DNA of 39,505 nucleotides from NCBI GenBank assembly GCA_024232355.1, contig JAAEPW010000005.1, forward strand, positions 1 through 39,505. Reading direction: 5' to 3'. Positions 7,834 through 16,347 of the stretch are shown piece by piece. How positions within the stretch are numbered: the first letter of the stretch is position 1; every line of letters starts with the position of its first letter. A model generated the notes under the pieces. It worked only from the letters and a program-made list of their open reading frames with translations. It had not been told where the DNA came from and ran no database searches. Source of the DNA: Chloroflexota bacterium (GTDB lineage: Bacteria > Chloroflexota > Anaerolineae > B4-G1). Made by a program: the position numbers and the translations under genes.

Positions 7834-8823
7834 CTACTCTGCTTGAGCCAGTAGGAGATGCGAGGGAAAGATCGCCAACATTGCCTCGCGTATTACGGGG
7901 ATACGTTCCAACCGCTTGATCATCTTGTCCCAACGCGATGATTGTCCGTATGCTGATACAAACGGAAAGACTACCCGCGCTGATTTGCCAAAAGCCCGAC
8001 GCGCCAGGCGTTGCAATTCTCCAAGTGAGAGCAACTGTGTGGTCGAATAGGGAATATTGCGGAACTTGCGCACGTACCAGGACTGAAGCCGCCGTGGCAA
8101 AAAACCTACCCATCGAAGTTGTGCGTGAGGTTCGGGGAAAAACAGGTCAAAGCGGTTGCGCGAATCGCCACAAAAGCATCCCCCTGGTCCGAGTACGCGG
8201 CGCAACTCGTGAAACGCGGGTTCGACGTCGAGCAAATGCTCAATGACATTCTGTGCGACAGCGTAATCGACGCAATCATTACGTAGAGGGATGTGTTGCG
8301 CATAGGCACGCACAAGTATCACATTCTCTACCCCCTGTTCTTGAAAGAATTTGCGCGCCAACAGCAGGTTGGGCAAGAATGGGTCCAAACCTATTACCCA
8401 TTCGAACTCTTGCGCCAATGCAGTGATGCTGGTGCCGACCCCACAACCAATATCCAGGGCCAGCGTTTGCCCCGGCAACGGGTAATTGGCCGACAACCGC
8501 TGGCGGAACATGCGCACCATATGATCGCCGCGCTCTTGCAAGTTGGCGTGATACCCACGATATACCGACAATAACCGCTCAGGCGTCTGGGATGTCTGAA
8601 ACCGCACCACTGCCAGTTCTTTGAACGTGGCAGTGGGATAGCGGGCCAATATTTCAGATACCAGGGCTGCCTCTTTGGGGTTGGCAACAGGCCGCGGCCA
8701 GCGTAAATCTGGGATGCCCAAGACACTGTTATAGGTTTCTCCACAAGTAGTGCATTGCTTGTCTTGGAGTTGTCCGTGACACGACGGACAGCACAACCCC
8801 TCTAGCCAATGATAAGAGTCCAT
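7834..8823 (-). CDS. SAM-dependent methyltransferase with N-terminal zinc-ribbon-like motif
   Basis: 329 residues, ATG at 8823; no good Shine-Dalgarno sequence is seen. The N-terminus carries CxxC pairs (C12/C15 and C24/C27) followed by GIPDL, the Trm112-like ribbon found at the start of many class I methyltransferases. The SAM-binding glycine loop is at 123-131 (LDIGCGVGT), followed by the acidic end of strand 2 (GLDPF) and the NVIEHL motif typical of UbiE/Methyltransf_11 enzymes. The C-terminal 100 residues are basic and aromatic. Substrate unknown; similar proteins often act on sugars or lipids in surface-glycan loci. It is 65 bp downstream of the lipoprotein gene in the same direction. 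Confidence 0.85.
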   Translation of the reverse strand: MDSYHWLEGLCCPSCHGQLQDKQCTTCGETYNSVLGIPDLRWPRPVANPKEAALVSEILARYPTATFKELAVVRFQTSQTPERLLSVYRGYHANLQERGDHMVRMFRQRLSANYPLPGQTLALDIGCGVGTSITALAQEFEWVIGLDPFLPNLLLARKFFQEQGVENVILVRAYAQHIPLRNDCVDYAVAQNVIEHLLDVEPAFHELRRVLGPGGCFCGDSRNRFDLFFPEPHAQLRWVGFLPRRLQSWYVRKFRNIPYSTTQLLSLGELQRLARRAFGKSARVVFPFVSAYGQSSRWDKMIKRLERIPVIREAMLAIFPSHLLLAQAE

Positions 8824-8888
8824 AAACGGGGCACCGATTCCACAAAGCTTGTTGTTTCTAGTGTGATGCTTGTATAATGTCGCGCTGT

Positions 8889-9428
8889 CTATGGTTCCTG
8901 AACCATTGCAGTATCGAAATAGAATCCGATTTGTGGAATTTGCAAGGCGCCGTCACCGTTGAACTCGGGAGACTGAAAGTCTTCTATTGTCCAGGATGTG
9001 CCTGCTACGTCAACCGTCAATCCCACGCGATGCTGGGCTTCCAACGGTTCTGACAAAACGAGTTCAAATGTATTATCTTTTTCGATCTGCCCTGCCGCGA
9101 TAAAGCGCCCCGCAAATGTCACGTCTTCCAGACGTATGGGGGCATCTGCCGGCCCTGTACCGGTCACACGCGTATCCCCTTCTTGCAAAGGCTTGTCGAG
9201 TTGAAATGGTACGACCTCAGAAACAGGGGGAGGAGTAGGAGCATCGCTCGGCGGCGTGACTATAGGGCTGTCTGGCTGTAGGGGGGAATCCCCCGGCAAG
9301 GGGCTGGGGATCTTTGTGGCGTCTGGACGGCGACAAGACGAGATTCCCACGGTAGCAACAACGACCACCGCAATGGCGATTGTAAAAATCAATGACCGGT
9401 TTTTCTCTTTTTTCATGTCTGTTTTCAT
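8889..9428 (-). CDS. Putative lipoprotein with Ig-like beta domain
   Basis: 179 residues from the ATG at 9428; AAAAAGGAT lies about 12 nt upstream. A TTG four codons earlier would overlap that site. Residues 5-30 are a basic start, hydrophobic core and lipobox-like ISSC, so export and lipid anchoring are expected. A Pro/Ser/Asp-rich linker follows to about residue 70. The remaining ~105 residues (GTGPADAPIRLEDVTFAG onward) look like a small all-beta domain with a repeated amphipathic pattern, of the kind found in exported carbohydrate- or wall-binding proteins. No catalytic motif is seen and the function is unknown. Its 5' leader contains a strong nested hairpin. Confidence 0.7.
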   Translation of the reverse strand: MKTDMKKEKNRSLIFTIAIAVVVVATVGISSCRRPDATKIPSPLPGDSPLQPDSPIVTPPSDAPTPPPVSEVVPFQLDKPLQEGDTRVTGTGPADAPIRLEDVTFAGRFIAAGQIEKDNTFELVLSEPLEAQHRVGLTVDVAGTSWTIEDFQSPEFNGDGALQIPQIGFYFDTAMVQEP

Positions 9429-9438
9429 AACAAATAGC

Positions 9439-9542
9439 AATCCTTTTTGCTGCTACTCGGCCACCGCTCTCAGCCACTCTCGGGGACGAGGGCTGAGAGC
9501 CTGGAAACACGATCTCTGACAAGCCGAGTAGTAATCCTTTTT
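9439..9542 (-). promoter_or_regulatory. Nested hairpin in lipoprotein leader, flanked by 10-bp direct repeats
   Basis: Outer stem CTACTCGGC (9453-9461) with GCCGAGTAG (9523-9531); inner stem CTCTCAGCC (9467-9475) with GGCTGAGAG (9491-9499). AATCCTTTTT occurs directly on both sides (9439-9448 and 9533-9542); read on the minus strand it is AAAAAGGATT, and the proximal copy is the ribosome binding site of the lipoprotein gene. Either a structured regulatory leader or an inserted palindromic element with target duplication. Confidence 0.55.
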
Positions 9543-9567
9543 CCGGTAAATCCTGTTTCTACAACAC

Positions 9568-9594
9568 GGAGCCACCCTACAAACGGGTGGCTCC
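9568..9594 (-). terminator. Hairpin terminator after the secreted repeat protein
   Basis: GGAGCCACCC (9568-9577), a 7-nt loop and GGGTGGCTCC (9585-9594) form a perfect 10-bp GC-rich stem about 68 bp past the stop at 9662. On the minus strand it is followed by GTGTTGTAG, so the T-tract is weak. Confidence 0.55.
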
Positions 9595-9661
9595 GCTTTA
9601 GATCAATGCCAAAGGTCTCAAGTCAGCGTACCTTTGAGCCTGGGCTGTTTGTTGTACAGGA

Positions 9662-11119
9662 CTAGGGGGTCAGGTTGAATCCCTCATAGTTGTTATTGTC
9701 CTGGTCGAGCGTGGTGACGTCGGGGTGAACAGCCTCGTTGCTGATGGCCACTACGTTTTGGTCAGCAGAGACCGATATACCAAACGTGGCATTGCTTGGG
9801 GCAGCGTCCCCGTTCCAAATGGCCTTGCCACTGACATTGGACAACTCGATGCTGCCGCCTGGACCAATTGTCTGGGGATCGGTCGTAAAGGTGCCGGTGC
9901 CGTTAGCCGCCTGGTTAAAGGTGACAATGACATTGGTCGCCGTCACAGCACCAACGTTCTGGATCATCAAACCCGTGTACTTGGAGAAACGATTTTCCTT
10001 GTACATCGGCACGGCAATCTGTGTCGTCGTGGATCCATCACCAAAGGCAGAGTAGGTCGTGGATTTCTGCTGCCCGGTGTAGGTGCCAATATAGCTCTCA
10101 CTGACAACCGCTACGACGTCCCCGGTGGCCTCAACGGAGGCTGAGGCTGCGCAGTTATCGACCATCGCGCCGCCCTGGCCTGCGATCTGGTTAGCGGTCC
10201 AGGATGCACCACTGGCCAAATCTGTTTCTGTCCGTACGTAGGTCTCGCCTGCGCAATCACCACGCGAACCAACCAGGGTCAGTGTCACAGTGACTGGGCT
10301 ACCGCTCACGTTCTGTACCTGGATGCCCGTAAAGCGGTTGTACCGAGCCTGTTTTACTGTTGGTGCATAAATCTTGGTGTCAAAGTCGTTGGCCGTGAAA
10401 CCACGCGTGGCCTGGAGGACCTTGGCGGGTGACTCGTCCGTGATGTATTCCATTACCACACCGGCCAAGTTTTCTGCCGAGGTCACGGTCAAGCTGCCAA
10501 TGTTGCCACGGTCTGTGTTGACAGAGGGAACGCCAGCGTCACCAGGAACAACGACTACCATCTCGTTCACAGGAATCGAGGGGGTGGTAAAGGTGTAGGT
10601 GTCGGTGCCGGTGGCAAAAACACACGTTGCCGTGGCGGCGTCGCTACCGGCATTCTGGATGTAGAACGCGGTGGTCTTGCTGAAACGATCGTTCTTGGCC
10701 ATCGGAAAGTACAATGTGGTATCAACGGCGCTGCCGTCGATTCCCTGGTATTGGGCCGCGGCCTCACCACCCGTAACGCCCAAGTCGCCGGATAGGCGGT
10801 TGGTTACGTTGACGACGGCTTTGATCGGCTGGTCTGCCTGAACTACCGCCGCGCCCTGGAATCCGTCGGGCATGTCCGTAAAGGTGGATGGGGTAAAGTT
10901 CTGTGCTGCATCCTGTTCGATCTCTGTATCGACAGTGCTGTACGAGAGGCCACCGTCATAGGCGGTCACGACGACGTGAGCAGTGTCGGTGCCGACGTTC
11001 TGGACCATCTCACCAGACCACCAGCCACTGCCGGGGATACCACTCTGGGCGCTTACTGCGCTGGCCAGAGCGAGTGCTACTATGGTTACTACTGTTGCGA
11101 TTCGAACTAGTTTCTTCAT
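9662..11119 (-). CDS. Large secreted surface protein with three related beta repeats
   Basis: 485 residues, ATG at 11119 with TAGGAG about 9 nt upstream. Residues 1-24 are a clear signal peptide (basic MKKLVR, hydrophobic core, VSAQS cleavage site). The mature protein is acidic, Thr/Val/Ala/Asn-rich and nearly free of Lys/Cys. It repeats a module three times, each opening with a Phe/Tyr-Pro or Ala-Pro turn, basic residues and an aromatic-Thr-Gly/Ala strand: FPMAKNDRFSKTTAFYIQN, then APTVKQARYNRFTGIQVQN, then VPMYKENRFSKYTGLMIQN. Each is followed by a beta strand rich in Val/Thr. Secreted repeats of this kind suggest a surface-layer or matrix protein. The good promoter and long leader support high expression, but S-layer function is inference; no anchor domain is recognised. 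Confidence 0.75.
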   Translation of the reverse strand: MKKLVRIATVVTIVALALASAVSAQSGIPGSGWWSGEMVQNVGTDTAHVVVTAYDGGLSYSTVDTEIEQDAAQNFTPSTFTDMPDGFQGAAVVQADQPIKAVVNVTNRLSGDLGVTGGEAAAQYQGIDGSAVDTTLYFPMAKNDRFSKTTAFYIQNAGSDAATATCVFATGTDTYTFTTPSIPVNEMVVVVPGDAGVPSVNTDRGNIGSLTVTSAENLAGVVMEYITDESPAKVLQATRGFTANDFDTKIYAPTVKQARYNRFTGIQVQNVSGSPVTVTLTLVGSRGDCAGETYVRTETDLASGASWTANQIAGQGGAMVDNCAASASVEATGDVVAVVSESYIGTYTGQQKSTTYSAFGDGSTTTQIAVPMYKENRFSKYTGLMIQNVGAVTATNVIVTFNQAANGTGTFTTDPQTIGPGGSIELSNVSGKAIWNGDAAPSNATFGISVSADQNVVAISNEAVHPDVTTLDQDNNNYEGFNLTP

Positions 11120-11215
11120 GATTTTTTCTCCTAGATTTTATTTTTTGTCTCGGGTTTCATTTTTGATATAAAAAGTCATTTTGGATTTACTTATAGTTGC
11201 CTCCCTTTTCTGTTC

Positions 11216-11295
11216 GTGTGATAGCAATCCATCACACACATGGTTTGCTTCCTCAAAACTGTTTAGAGTATAGTCCAAAAGTCACGCGATATCAA
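11216..11295 (-). promoter_or_regulatory. Promoter and leader hairpin of the secreted surface protein
   Basis: On the minus strand TTGATA (11290-11295) and TATACT (11267-11272) have a 17-bp spacer, close to the sigma-70 consensus. Transcription should start near 11260, leaving a leader of about 140 nt. In it GTGTGAT (11216-11222) pairs with ATCACAC (11231-11237), an 8-nt-loop hairpin that may stabilise the message. Confidence 0.65.
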
Positions 11296-11337
11296 TACTC
11301 CCTTTGGGTTATTGTGGGTTATGGAGCAATCGAGTGG

Positions 11338-12792
11338 TTATTTGCCCCCTGGCACAAGTGCCCTTTTGGCCGTTTTCCATATCTCGACCGCATTGACTAC
11401 CCGGCAAAGCAGCAATGTGACAGCATAAGTCAATGCGCCACCACCGATCAAGATCAGTACGTGCCCGTGTCGGAACAAATAGATCATCGCGGCCATAGCT
11501 CCCAGGGCCATTATGCTGCCAGGCCCAGAACGCCGCCATTTTGCCAAAAGAGCCTGATCGCGCAGCACCCACAGCAGCAGGCACAGGGCAATTCCTTCGC
11601 ATAGGATAGCGACTTTGGCTGCCGCCGGCGCTCCAAAGCGTGGGATCAACAGCAGGTTGAGGGTGACGTTCAGCAAGGCATCGCCCGCAGTGATCACTGT
11701 CGCCGGCCACACTTTGTCGTGGGCGATGGCGAGATTGTGGGCCAGGCCCACCAGGAATCGGATGGGCAGCGCGCACAGCAACAGGCTCAACAGGGGGCCG
11801 GCCGACGCAAATTGCGAGCCGTACAGGAGATTGATGACGCGGCTGCCCAATAGGATTCCGCCGACGGCGCAGGGCATTGAGAACAGTAGCAGGTACTTGG
11901 CTGCCGATTGGCTGAGAGCGCGGGCCTTTTCTGGTTGCGCGTTGGCTATGCGAGAGACGGTCGCAAACACAGACGTGCTGATTCCGTGCGCGACGATGAA
12001 TGTGCCAAAGACAATGTCGTACGCGGCACTGTACCACCCCACGCTGGCCTCGCCCTGCCAGTGTTTGAGGATGAATGTGTCGGCGCGCAGCGCGATGCTA
12101 AAAAATAGTTGCAGCAGGCCGATGGGCAAAGCGGCCCGAATCAGGCTCATCCACTCGGACGGAACGAGGTCGAGACGCAATCTGTGCAGACGAAAGTGGA
12201 CGATGCCAAAGCTGAGCACCGCCGCCACCGCCACGCTCAAGAACGATGCGCCAACGATGCCCAAAAAGTGGCCGCTCCATCCCAGGATCAGCACACCCGC
12301 TCCCATGAACAACAGTTGTTCCGCTACGCTGAGCACAGCAGAATAATCTAGCCGTTCATAGCCCACGAGCATGGCGTCTAACGCCCCGCGAACGGCCAGC
12401 AGGAAGAATCCTCCACTGGCTACCGCCACGCCGATCACAATGGCACGTTCATAGTCCATCCAGACGGCCACCAGGGGGGCTGCAATGGCGATAGGGATCG
12501 CCGCCGCCAACCGAATACCGGCTGCGTTCGAGATGAAATAGCTGCCTCGCTGGCGGTCGCGCGCGATCTGACGAATGCAGTATAGCGACAAGCCCAGGTC
12601 GGCTGGAAAGCTGAATGTGTTGACGATACCGGTCACCAAAGAGTATCGGCCATAGTTGTCGCTTCCCAGCCGCCGGGTGACAATAGTCGCAAATAGTATC
12701 ATCAAAGCGCGCACGATGGCCTGGGCCGCAATCATCACGACAGAGTTGCGGACGACGGTCAAAATGGTCGACGATTTTTGTTCCTCTTTCAT
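11338..12792 (-). CDS. Polysaccharide flippase (Wzx/MOP superfamily)
   Basis: 484 residues, ATG at 12792 with GGAG 7 nt upstream. About 12-14 hydrophobic helices are seen along the whole length. The N-terminal block (RNSVVMIAAQAIVRALMILF, then RRLGSDNYGRYSLV) is typical of oligosaccharide flippases of the MATE/MVF-like MOP superfamily, which move undecaprenyl-linked sugars across the membrane. The loop QGEASVGWYSAAY is shared with the second flippase at 18626 (QGESEVGWYGAAT), so the two are distant paralogues. It follows the sulfatase-fold gene by 44 bp and is probably co-transcribed with it. Confidence 0.9.
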   Translation of the reverse strand: MKEEQKSSTILTVVRNSVVMIAAQAIVRALMILFATIVTRRLGSDNYGRYSLVTGIVNTFSFPADLGLSLYCIRQIARDRQRGSYFISNAAGIRLAAAIPIAIAAPLVAVWMDYERAIVIGVAVASGGFFLLAVRGALDAMLVGYERLDYSAVLSVAEQLLFMGAGVLILGWSGHFLGIVGASFLSVAVAAVLSFGIVHFRLHRLRLDLVPSEWMSLIRAALPIGLLQLFFSIALRADTFILKHWQGEASVGWYSAAYDIVFGTFIVAHGISTSVFATVSRIANAQPEKARALSQSAAKYLLLFSMPCAVGGILLGSRVINLLYGSQFASAGPLLSLLLCALPIRFLVGLAHNLAIAHDKVWPATVITAGDALLNVTLNLLLIPRFGAPAAAKVAILCEGIALCLLLWVLRDQALLAKWRRSGPGSIMALGAMAAMIYLFRHGHVLILIGGGALTYAVTLLLCRVVNAVEIWKTAKRALVPGGK

Positions 12793-12836
12793 TTGTCTGC
12801 TCCAGCTCGTATCTGTTTATCGCGGTTCATATCAGA

Positions 12837-14354
12837 TCAATCTACGACGTAAGGAAAACGAGCGCTATATATGGACAAGCCAAACTGATCCAATAGATCT
12901 TGGCGCAGTTCTTGGGCCCGATCGGGTTCGGATGACAGGAGGTTGTCCACTTCGTATAGGGAAGACTCTTGAAGCAGGTAAAGTTCGTTGGACTGCTCAT
13001 CTCCCACGTGGTGAATGAGCTTCCAATCTGCCCGCTGAATGGAATACAGATCAACTCGAGGGGCCGTCCAGTATAACGGGTGATCGGGGTTGGTCAGGGC
13101 ATCTATTTCGTTAAATATATCTCGCGTGATTTGGGTGGTTCCGCCTTGTATGAGCGAGCGCAGACTGATCGCTTGCAGGTCTGTGGGGACCGGCTCGCCG
13201 ACCAAGTCGAGAATGGTGGGCATCAGGTCCATGCTTTGCACCGGCGTCGTCACGACCAGTCCAGGGCTGATCACGCCCGTATAGCGCATCATCAGTGGCA
13301 CGCGCACGACTTCTTCATAGATGGAACTTCCGTGCGCCCATTTGTCGTGCTCACCGAACATTTCGCCGTGGTCAGAGGTGACGACGAGTAGCGCGTTATC
13401 CATCAGGTGATTGTTTTCCAGGTAGAGCAGCATATTTCTCAGTTGAACGTCCCAGTATCTGATCTCTCCATCGTATAGGTTGATCAAATGATCAACGTCT
13501 TGCTCGGTGGGCACGATTTCACCGGATACCGCGACCTGACCGTCTTTATACACGCTGGGGTCCAAGAACGGTCCATCGTACGCGGGGTCGGTGTATAGTT
13601 CGTCATACGGGGACAATGGATCGTACCAGGAATGCGGATCGAAATAATAAATGAACAGGAACAGCGGTTGGGTGCCGCTCAACCCCGACATCCAGGTGTC
13701 CGTCAACCAATCTGTGACCTTGGCGTTGACCAGGGGAGCCCGCGCCTTGTCCTCTGATGTGTGACTAGATAGCTCGTCATCATACATGTCGAACCCTTGG
13801 TCAAAGCCCAGCTTTCCTTTGACGCAATAGGTGTTTGCGAACCCGGCGGTATAGTAACCGGCGTCGTGCAGGTATTCGGTCAGTGTATTGGCGTCTTGGG
13901 GGATAGAGTCTTGGATGGTTTCCCAAAAGACCCCCAAACTGGAAGGGCTGCGTCCGGTCATTGTGGCGGCGTTGGACGGACACGTCCAGGGAGATGAGGA
14001 CGTCGCATCCTCAAAGCGGATGCCCTGGTTGGTGATGAACGCGTCCAAGTTTGGCGTCGTGTCGCGATGATAACCATACGATGACACGTGGTCGGATCGC
14101 AGGGTGTCTACAATGATCAGGATCACGTTGGGAGACACGGGGGTGGTCTCGGTCAGGGCTGGGGAAGCCTCAGTGGCGACTGTTGTGGATGGCTCTTTTG
14201 TTGATACGCTCGTTTCTACGACGATGGGAACACCTGGCGTTTCCACCACCGGGACAACCGTGTGGCGGGGAGGTATGGTCGCTCCACACGCAGCGAAACC
14301 TCCTACAACAATTACAATTGCTACGATGTATATTCCTAACTGTTTGCTTGTCAT
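12837..14354 (-). CDS. Sulfatase-fold lipoprotein with Thr at the catalytic position
   Basis: 505 residues, ATG at 14354 with AAAGGAGG about 6 nt upstream. Residues 1-23 form a lipoprotein-like signal (FAAC, C23), followed by a Thr/Pro/Val-rich spacer to about 74. The sulfatase/alkaline-phosphatase fold starts at PNVILIIVDTLRSDH (metal Asp at D83). The usual C/S-x-P-x-R signature for formylglycine is replaced by T124-C-P-S-N, so Thr would be the nucleophile, as in LtaS/EptA-like transferases, and no formylglycine enzyme would be needed. The metal motif SDHGEMFGEHDKWAHG and a later PLMMRY segment are intact. It probably acts outside the membrane on a sulfated or phosphorylated glycan or lipid head group; whether hydrolase or transferase cannot be told. 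Confidence 0.85.
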   Translation of the reverse strand: MTSKQLGIYIVAIVIVVGGFAACGATIPPRHTVVPVVETPGVPIVVETSVSTKEPSTTVATEASPALTETTPVSPNVILIIVDTLRSDHVSSYGYHRDTTPNLDAFITNQGIRFEDATSSSPWTCPSNAATMTGRSPSSLGVFWETIQDSIPQDANTLTEYLHDAGYYTAGFANTYCVKGKLGFDQGFDMYDDELSSHTSEDKARAPLVNAKVTDWLTDTWMSGLSGTQPLFLFIYYFDPHSWYDPLSPYDELYTDPAYDGPFLDPSVYKDGQVAVSGEIVPTEQDVDHLINLYDGEIRYWDVQLRNMLLYLENNHLMDNALLVVTSDHGEMFGEHDKWAHGSSIYEEVVRVPLMMRYTGVISPGLVVTTPVQSMDLMPTILDLVGEPVPTDLQAISLRSLIQGGTTQITRDIFNEIDALTNPDHPLYWTAPRVDLYSIQRADWKLIHHVGDEQSNELYLLQESSLYEVDNLLSSEPDRAQELRQDLLDQFGLSIYSARFPYVVD

Positions 14355-14405
14355 TCTTTTCCTCCTTTGTGGATGTGTTTGATTTCAGTTGTCAGAACTA
14401 TATAT

Positions 14406-14489
14406 ATCGTATCACAAAACAGGGAAAAAAGGTGAAAATGGGAACGATTCTTGATTTTTGGGCCGGGTGTGCAAAAAAGATTTGTTACC
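14406..14489 (-). promoter_or_regulatory. Conserved promoter region P1 (sulfatase/flippase genes)
   Basis: On the minus strand GGTAACAAATC begins at 14489 and the -10 hexamer TACGAT (14411-14406) begins exactly 78 bp further on. CGTTCCCA lies at offset 44-51. No good -35 is visible. The same layout occurs at P2 (18307-18224) and P3 (32777-32694). The gene-free stretch 14355-14592 holds nothing else that was recognised. Confidence 0.65.
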
Positions 14490-14592
14490 AGTTCTGCCTG
14501 GCCAATGGAATAGGTGAGAAAGGTCAAATTCGCGGAGAGATAACGGTGAATGAGACACATCCCTGGCGCATCGTCGTGCAGGGAGCGTCGAG

Positions 14593-16275
14593 TTAATCTA
14601 GGTAGCCCAAGTTGCGCAATCGGTCGAGCAATTCCTGTTCCTCACGTTCAGAAAGCTGCTCTTCTTGCGGCTCACTCGCTGCCCAATCGTCGTCTTGACA
14701 AGTCTCAATAGGGCGCGCGGCCCAATCAGGTGCGAGTCGTTTGGTTAGCACTTGACCGTCTATGCTTTTGGGTACGGGGCATCCCAACAAGTGAAGGGCC
14801 GTGGGGGCGACGTCTATCAACGAGGCAGCGGGCGCTTTCCCGTCGGTTTTGGCTATCCCTGGCCCGGCGGCGATCAATGTGCCGTTTAGGCGGTGGCTTC
14901 CTGTCTCGTGGGTAGGCGAAGGGGTAAATATGACGCCGGGCTTGTATCCAAACTCGTGCCCCTGGCGCGTAACATAAGCCAAATCGCGCATCACGACGAT
15001 CAGGTCTGGCGCGTTGACAGCGTGCGGGCCGTGATAGAGTTCCTCTGATGTGAATGTCTGGCTGACGACAGGTTGGCCGTCGTCTGGGTCCGTCCACCGA
15101 CCCAGCGATTCGCATATCCGCTGGCGAACGCGCTCGAATTCTTCGCCGGGGGGCACGATCCCGCCAGGCTCGCGGCCGGATACGTTGAGGTAGATTTGTC
15201 CGTAATATCCAAAGCTGTACGCTTGGGTCTTGGACCAGTCGATCACTTCGGCAAAGTCGCCCCATCTGTCGCGGGGCAGCGCGTCGATCCGTTCTCCCAG
15301 GAGGCGTTTGATCCAGCTTTCCACGCGAGACAGGCGCAGCGCGCGCAGGATGCGGGATGCATTCGCGCGCGTAATCCCCAAACGGGCCAGCGTTCGCCGA
15401 GCGGTCTTTGGGGGTTTTACGACCAGGAATCCCTCCCGCCGCAGCCACTCGTTCAGGATGACGTCTTTGTAGAGCGGCCCCGTGCCGTGGTCCGAGATAA
15501 TGAGCACGGTGGTCTCGGGTCCCGCAGCGTCGACCAGCTTTTGCACAGCTTGATCGAGCCGGCGGTAACAATCCAGAATGGCATCTTGATAGGGTTGCGC
15601 GCGTACTTTGTCGTGGGCGGGGTGGGTCTCGTCCATATAGCTCCAGAAGGCGTGCGCGATCTCGTCTGTGCCGCGATAGACTATCATAAAAAAGTCCCAC
15701 GGCTCCTCGTCCATCAGGCGGAGCGCGGATCGGGTCAGCTTTTCCGAGATGTCGTATGTATCGTCCATAAAGGCGCGTTCGCTGCCCGGACGCTGGTGAA
15801 ACACCCGCCGGTTGACCCGATAGCCATCCTGAAGCAAACGCGCACCTAGTGCCTGGGGGTGTGTAAAATCCTGATGGTTTGGCGTGCCCAACCCGGATAC
15901 CAGAAAGCCGTTGACAGGTTCGGGGGGATAGGTCATTGGCACGTTGACGACGCCCACTTGCAGACCACTGTCACCCAGGATGCGCCACAGAGAGCGCCCG
16001 GACATGTGCTGCCGGGTCACCGGTCGCAGGCGATAGCTCTCGGGATGGCGGCTGACAAAGTCGTACAAGCCGTGCTTGCCGGGGTTCATCCCCGTCATGA
16101 ACGACGCCCAAGCAGCGGACGAGATGACGGGATATACAGAGCGCAGATGGCTATAGCTGCCTCGTGCCATCAAATCAGCCATTGCGGGCAGGTGACCCGC
16201 CCGCGCCCAAGGTTCGATCAAATCCAGCGTTGCACCGTCCAGACCAATTATTAACAATCGTTGCACACGTGCCAT
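14593..16275 (-). CDS. AlkP-superfamily phosphohydrolase/phosphomutase-like protein, copy 1
   Basis: 560 residues, ATG at 16275 with GGGAGG 5 nt upstream. It belongs to the type I phosphodiesterase/alkaline phosphatase superfamily (COG3379-like). D13 (GLDGAT) is the first metal ligand. The predicted nucleophile is S52 in PVISSAAW, nine residues before the TG of SFMTGMNPGKHGLYDF. ISDHGTGP gives the Asp-His metal pair, and the late His lies in GSHRLNGTLIAAGPG. No signal peptide is seen, so it is probably cytoplasmic or peripheral. The C-terminus ends in a short acidic helix and RLRNLGYLD, an ending common in this family. The substrate is unknown. It is a paralogue of the protein at 24292 inside the glycan operon. 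Confidence 0.87.
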   Translation of the reverse strand: MARVQRLLIIGLDGATLDLIEPWARAGHLPAMADLMARGSYSHLRSVYPVISSAAWASFMTGMNPGKHGLYDFVSRHPESYRLRPVTRQHMSGRSLWRILGDSGLQVGVVNVPMTYPPEPVNGFLVSGLGTPNHQDFTHPQALGARLLQDGYRVNRRVFHQRPGSERAFMDDTYDISEKLTRSALRLMDEEPWDFFMIVYRGTDEIAHAFWSYMDETHPAHDKVRAQPYQDAILDCYRRLDQAVQKLVDAAGPETTVLIISDHGTGPLYKDVILNEWLRREGFLVVKPPKTARRTLARLGITRANASRILRALRLSRVESWIKRLLGERIDALPRDRWGDFAEVIDWSKTQAYSFGYYGQIYLNVSGREPGGIVPPGEEFERVRQRICESLGRWTDPDDGQPVVSQTFTSEELYHGPHAVNAPDLIVVMRDLAYVTRQGHEFGYKPGVIFTPSPTHETGSHRLNGTLIAAGPGIAKTDGKAPAASLIDVAPTALHLLGCPVPKSIDGQVLTKRLAPDWAARPIETCQDDDWAASEPQEEQLSEREEQELLDRLRNLGYLD

Positions 16276-16301
16276 TGTTACCTCCCTAAATCAATAGTCA
16301 A

Positions 16302-16329
16302 ATTGTAGAGCAGTTCAATGAAAAGGCAA
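16302..16329 (-). promoter_or_regulatory. Possible promoter for AlkP-like copy 1
   Basis: On the minus strand TTGCCT (16329-16324), a 16-bp spacer and TACAAT (16307-16302) lie 27 bp before the ATG at 16275, within the short gap after the FN3 gene. Confidence 0.45.
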
Positions 16330-16347
16330 GTTTTCTAGGCCCTGAAT

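Noticed and set aside
9453..9531. Possible TPP riboswitch, because of GGCTGAGAG
   Set aside because: The second conserved TPP half (ACCTGATCTGG-like) is missing, the stem layout is wrong, and the gene downstream is a lipoprotein.
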